Part shown: piece after piece, positions 62,477 to 64,000 of the stretch | Layout of the letters: each line of letters starts with the position of its first letter | How positions within the stretch are numbered: position 1 is the stretch's first letter | Assembly (NCBI RefSeq): GCF_963676275.1 | Contig: NZ_OY781091.1 | Span: forward strand, 3,946,775-4,010,774 | Direction of reading: 5' to 3' | DNA: 64,000 nt | Source of the DNA: an uncultured Cohaesibacter sp. | GTDB taxonomy: Bacteria > Pseudomonadota > Alphaproteobacteria > Rhizobiales > Cohaesibacteraceae | The notes under the pieces: generated by a model | Database searches by the model: none | The model's input: only the letters and a program-made list of their open reading frames with translations | What the model was told of the DNA's origin: nothing | Position numbers and translations under genes: made by a program

Positions 62477-63187
62477 TTAAACCGAAGTTGTTTCTCCGTT
62501 CGGGATCGCCTGACCGATCATCTCGTCCGCGCTCGGAATGTGTACCGGCTTGGCCTGAATGGTGATGACATCATCCACCCAATCGAAGGCGAGGTCCATT
62601 TTTGCTTCGCGCGCCAGCAGTCCGGTATAGTAGGGCTGGATGGAATTTGCCGTAAATCCCTGCTCATCGGCAGGACGACCGCGCAGCAGGCGATCAAGGC
62701 TTGCCGGAATGCGCGCATTCTTGCCTTCGGACACCAGCTTGAAGGTCGGATATTTCGGATCGCCCTCATGGGATACCTTGATGGTGCCGCCGCGCGGAAT
62801 GGTCGAAATACTGATCATGATCAGGTTGAGCAACAGCTTGACCAGATTTTTCGGCATCAGGACGCGGACGCCATCCCATTCGATTTCCGCCTTTTCGGAT
62901 TTCATATAGCCGCGCGCCACACTTTCCGCGTCGCCCGTATCGATTTCCGCGCCAGCGGATCCGGCCGCACCAAAGGCAAGGCGGGCAAACTGCAATTTGG
63001 CCGATGCCGTACCGGCACTCTTGGTAATGAGCTCCATGGCGAAGGTCTGCATTTCCTCGCCATTATCTTCTTCCAGCACTTCCAGTCCATTGATAACGGC
63101 CCCGACAGGGCTGATGATATCGTGACAAACACGGCTACAAAGCAGCGCCGCCAGATCCATAGAAGACAGTGTTTCAATACCAGACAT
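62477..63187 (-). CDS. chpT: Histidine phosphotransferase ChpT
   Basis: 236 residues. The DHp-like helices begin DLAALLCSRVCHDIISPVGAVINGLEVL pattern, with the phosphorylated His at residue 22. The rest is a degenerate kinase-like ATPase domain (LVKLLLNLIMISISTIPRGGTI) that does not bind ATP in Caulobacter. ChpT moves phosphate from CckA to CtrA and CpdR. The ATG at 63187 has a GAGGG site; longer starts are rejected. The ctrA gene lies about 6.6 kb away in this window, with the chemotaxis operon between. Confidence 0.93.
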   Translation of the reverse strand: MSGIETLSSMDLAALLCSRVCHDIISPVGAVINGLEVLEEDNGEEMQTFAMELITKSAGTASAKLQFARLAFGAAGSAGAEIDTGDAESVARGYMKSEKAEIEWDGVRVLMPKNLVKLLLNLIMISISTIPRGGTIKVSHEGDPKYPTFKLVSEGKNARIPASLDRLLRGRPADEQGFTANSIQPYYTGLLAREAKMDLAFDWVDDVITIQAKPVHIPSADEMIGQAIPNGETTSV

Positions 63188-63529
63188 TGCACCCTCTAAA
63201 AGCAGTGGCATCACTTTGGGCTCGGTTCAATATCAGATCCGGTTTCTGATACTCAACGGACCCCAAAGGTTAGCGGATTTGATAAAATACGAATCAACCT
63301 TTTCGCTCTATCAGAAGCATTACCTATTCGCTCCCCGCCTGCCAAGGCCAGAAGCATCACAATCGGATTGTTTCACAGGTGCCGGCAACCTTTCTCCCAC
63401 CTCGGAAACAGTCTGAAATCAATTCGGCAACTTTGTGAGCCCGTAATCGCCACAATGGCCCGCCATAGACTGGCCCAGAAACCAATCCAGAAACTGACAC
63501 AGAAATTTGGCTGGAAATTGGGCTGGAAG
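63188..63529. other. Intergenic region between the YHS protein gene and chpT
   Basis: 342 bases upstream of chpT. The part next to 63530 contains short imperfect direct repeats around CCAGAAACtGACACAGAAA and GGCTGGAA. I see no gene; the chpT promoter should be here. Confidence 0.4.
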
Positions 63530-64000
63530 CTATCGCGAAAGGGTCGCCTCAATTTTCGGCCATTCCTCATCAGCCCGCTGAACATGCAGATCGACCGCTT
63601 CGGCCCATGCGGCGCGCGCTGTATAGGAATAGAAAAGAAACAGGCGATTTCTGTAGATTGCCCAGACATTGGGATTGCTGTCCGATGCATATCCCCTTGC
63701 CATCGCCAGAGCCCCATGGCCACCATATTGCGGCGCATAGACATCGGGATTCTGCATGAAGACAGCTTTGTTGGCTCTGGACTTGAACAGCCACGACACA
63801 CCATTCCAGACATATTCATGCTCGCGCAAGCCCGGAATGGCCGCATGTTCCGTATAATAAGCCACAGGGTCATAGCCATAGATGGCATAGCCGGAACGGG
63901 AATCCGTCACCACCCGCCGCGATTGCGCCGTGGCATCAGCCTGAGAATTCATCCCCATGACCGAGAAAGCCAGAACAAGCAGCATGATAAGAATGCGCAT
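63530..64000 (-). CDS. Secreted YHS-domain-like protein
   Basis: 156 residues starting at the ATG that ends exactly at the window edge, so a longer start upstream cannot be excluded. A signal peptide is clear (RILIMLLVLAFSVMGMNSQADA, cut near residue 23). The mature part has YAIYGYDPVAYYTEHAAIPG, WNGVSWLFKSRANKAVFMQNPDVYAPQYGGHGALAMARGYAS, the pattern of periplasmic YHS-like proteins that resemble metal-binding YHS domains but lack most Cys residues. The function is unknown. Confidence 0.82.
   Translation of the reverse strand: MRILIMLLVLAFSVMGMNSQADATAQSRRVVTDSRSGYAIYGYDPVAYYTEHAAIPGLREHEYVWNGVSWLFKSRANKAVFMQNPDVYAPQYGGHGALAMARGYASDSNPNVWAIYRNRLFLFYSYTARAAWAEAVDLHVQRADEEWPKIEATLSR

Noticed and set aside
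1-64000. CRISPR arrays, insertion sequences, integrases, prophage genes
   Set aside because: No regularly spaced repeats, transposase or integrase motifs, or phage genes were seen on either strand.

Overview
The window is gene-dense, moderately GC-rich chromosomal DNA of an alphaproteobacterium. Four marker genes point to the order Hyphomicrobiales (Rhizobiales): the cell-cycle regulator ctrA, its phosphotransferase chpT, the CtrA antagonist sciP (DUF1153) and the class II flagellar regulator flbD. So do GAAC-N7-GAAC type LexA boxes, TTAA-N7-TTAA CtrA boxes and GANTC sites. The style (Aas-type fusion, sugar ABC systems, Na+ symporter cluster) resembles marine genera such as Cohaesibacter or Stappia relatives, but the genus is only a guess. 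No insertion sequence, prophage, CRISPR array, rRNA or tRNA gene was seen.

Layout. 1-3746: start of an aldose 1-epimerase gene and a transporter-acyltransferase-ligase fusion for lysophospholipid recycling. 4438-8622: xylose module (ROK repressor, xylulokinase, xylose isomerase) closed by a strong terminator. 8696-10489: SLC13 transporter. 10636-17994: leftward LacI-controlled ABC sugar/glycoside import operon (regulator, binding protein, two permeases, GH63-type glycosidase, ATPase) with palindromic operators ahead of the regulator. 18315-24032: SOS mutasome operon imuA-imuB-dnaE2 behind a LexA box. 24511-24702: candidate structured small RNA ending in a terminator. 24829-27319: glycerate kinase, DUF188 protein, RluA.

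27845-36802 is the most unusual part. A two-subunit Na+/solute symporter (DUF4212 plus SSS) is followed by a cNMP-binding/CBS/nucleotidyltransferase protein, a small membrane protein, a lone receiver domain, and a membrane-anchored PAS/histidine-kinase-like protein fused to a complete DEDDh (DnaQ-type) exonuclease. A HerA-like ATPase follows on the same strand. 36897-39488 holds an RNHCP zinc protein, a VOC protein and mnmA.

39795-63187 is a motility and cell-cycle hub: fliK-flgD, sciP, the fliF-fliG-fliH-fliN-flbD-flhA run, then (after pqiA-like and hemG-like genes) fliJ-fliI divergent from ctrA, then a leftward chpT, cheA-cheW-cheY-cheB-cheR block. Two perfect CtrA boxes precede fliF. A CTAGG-N9-CCTAG palindrome occurs both upstream of fliF and in the fliI/ctrA intergenic region, suggesting a shared, unidentified regulator. 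The window ends at the start codon of a secreted YHS-like protein.
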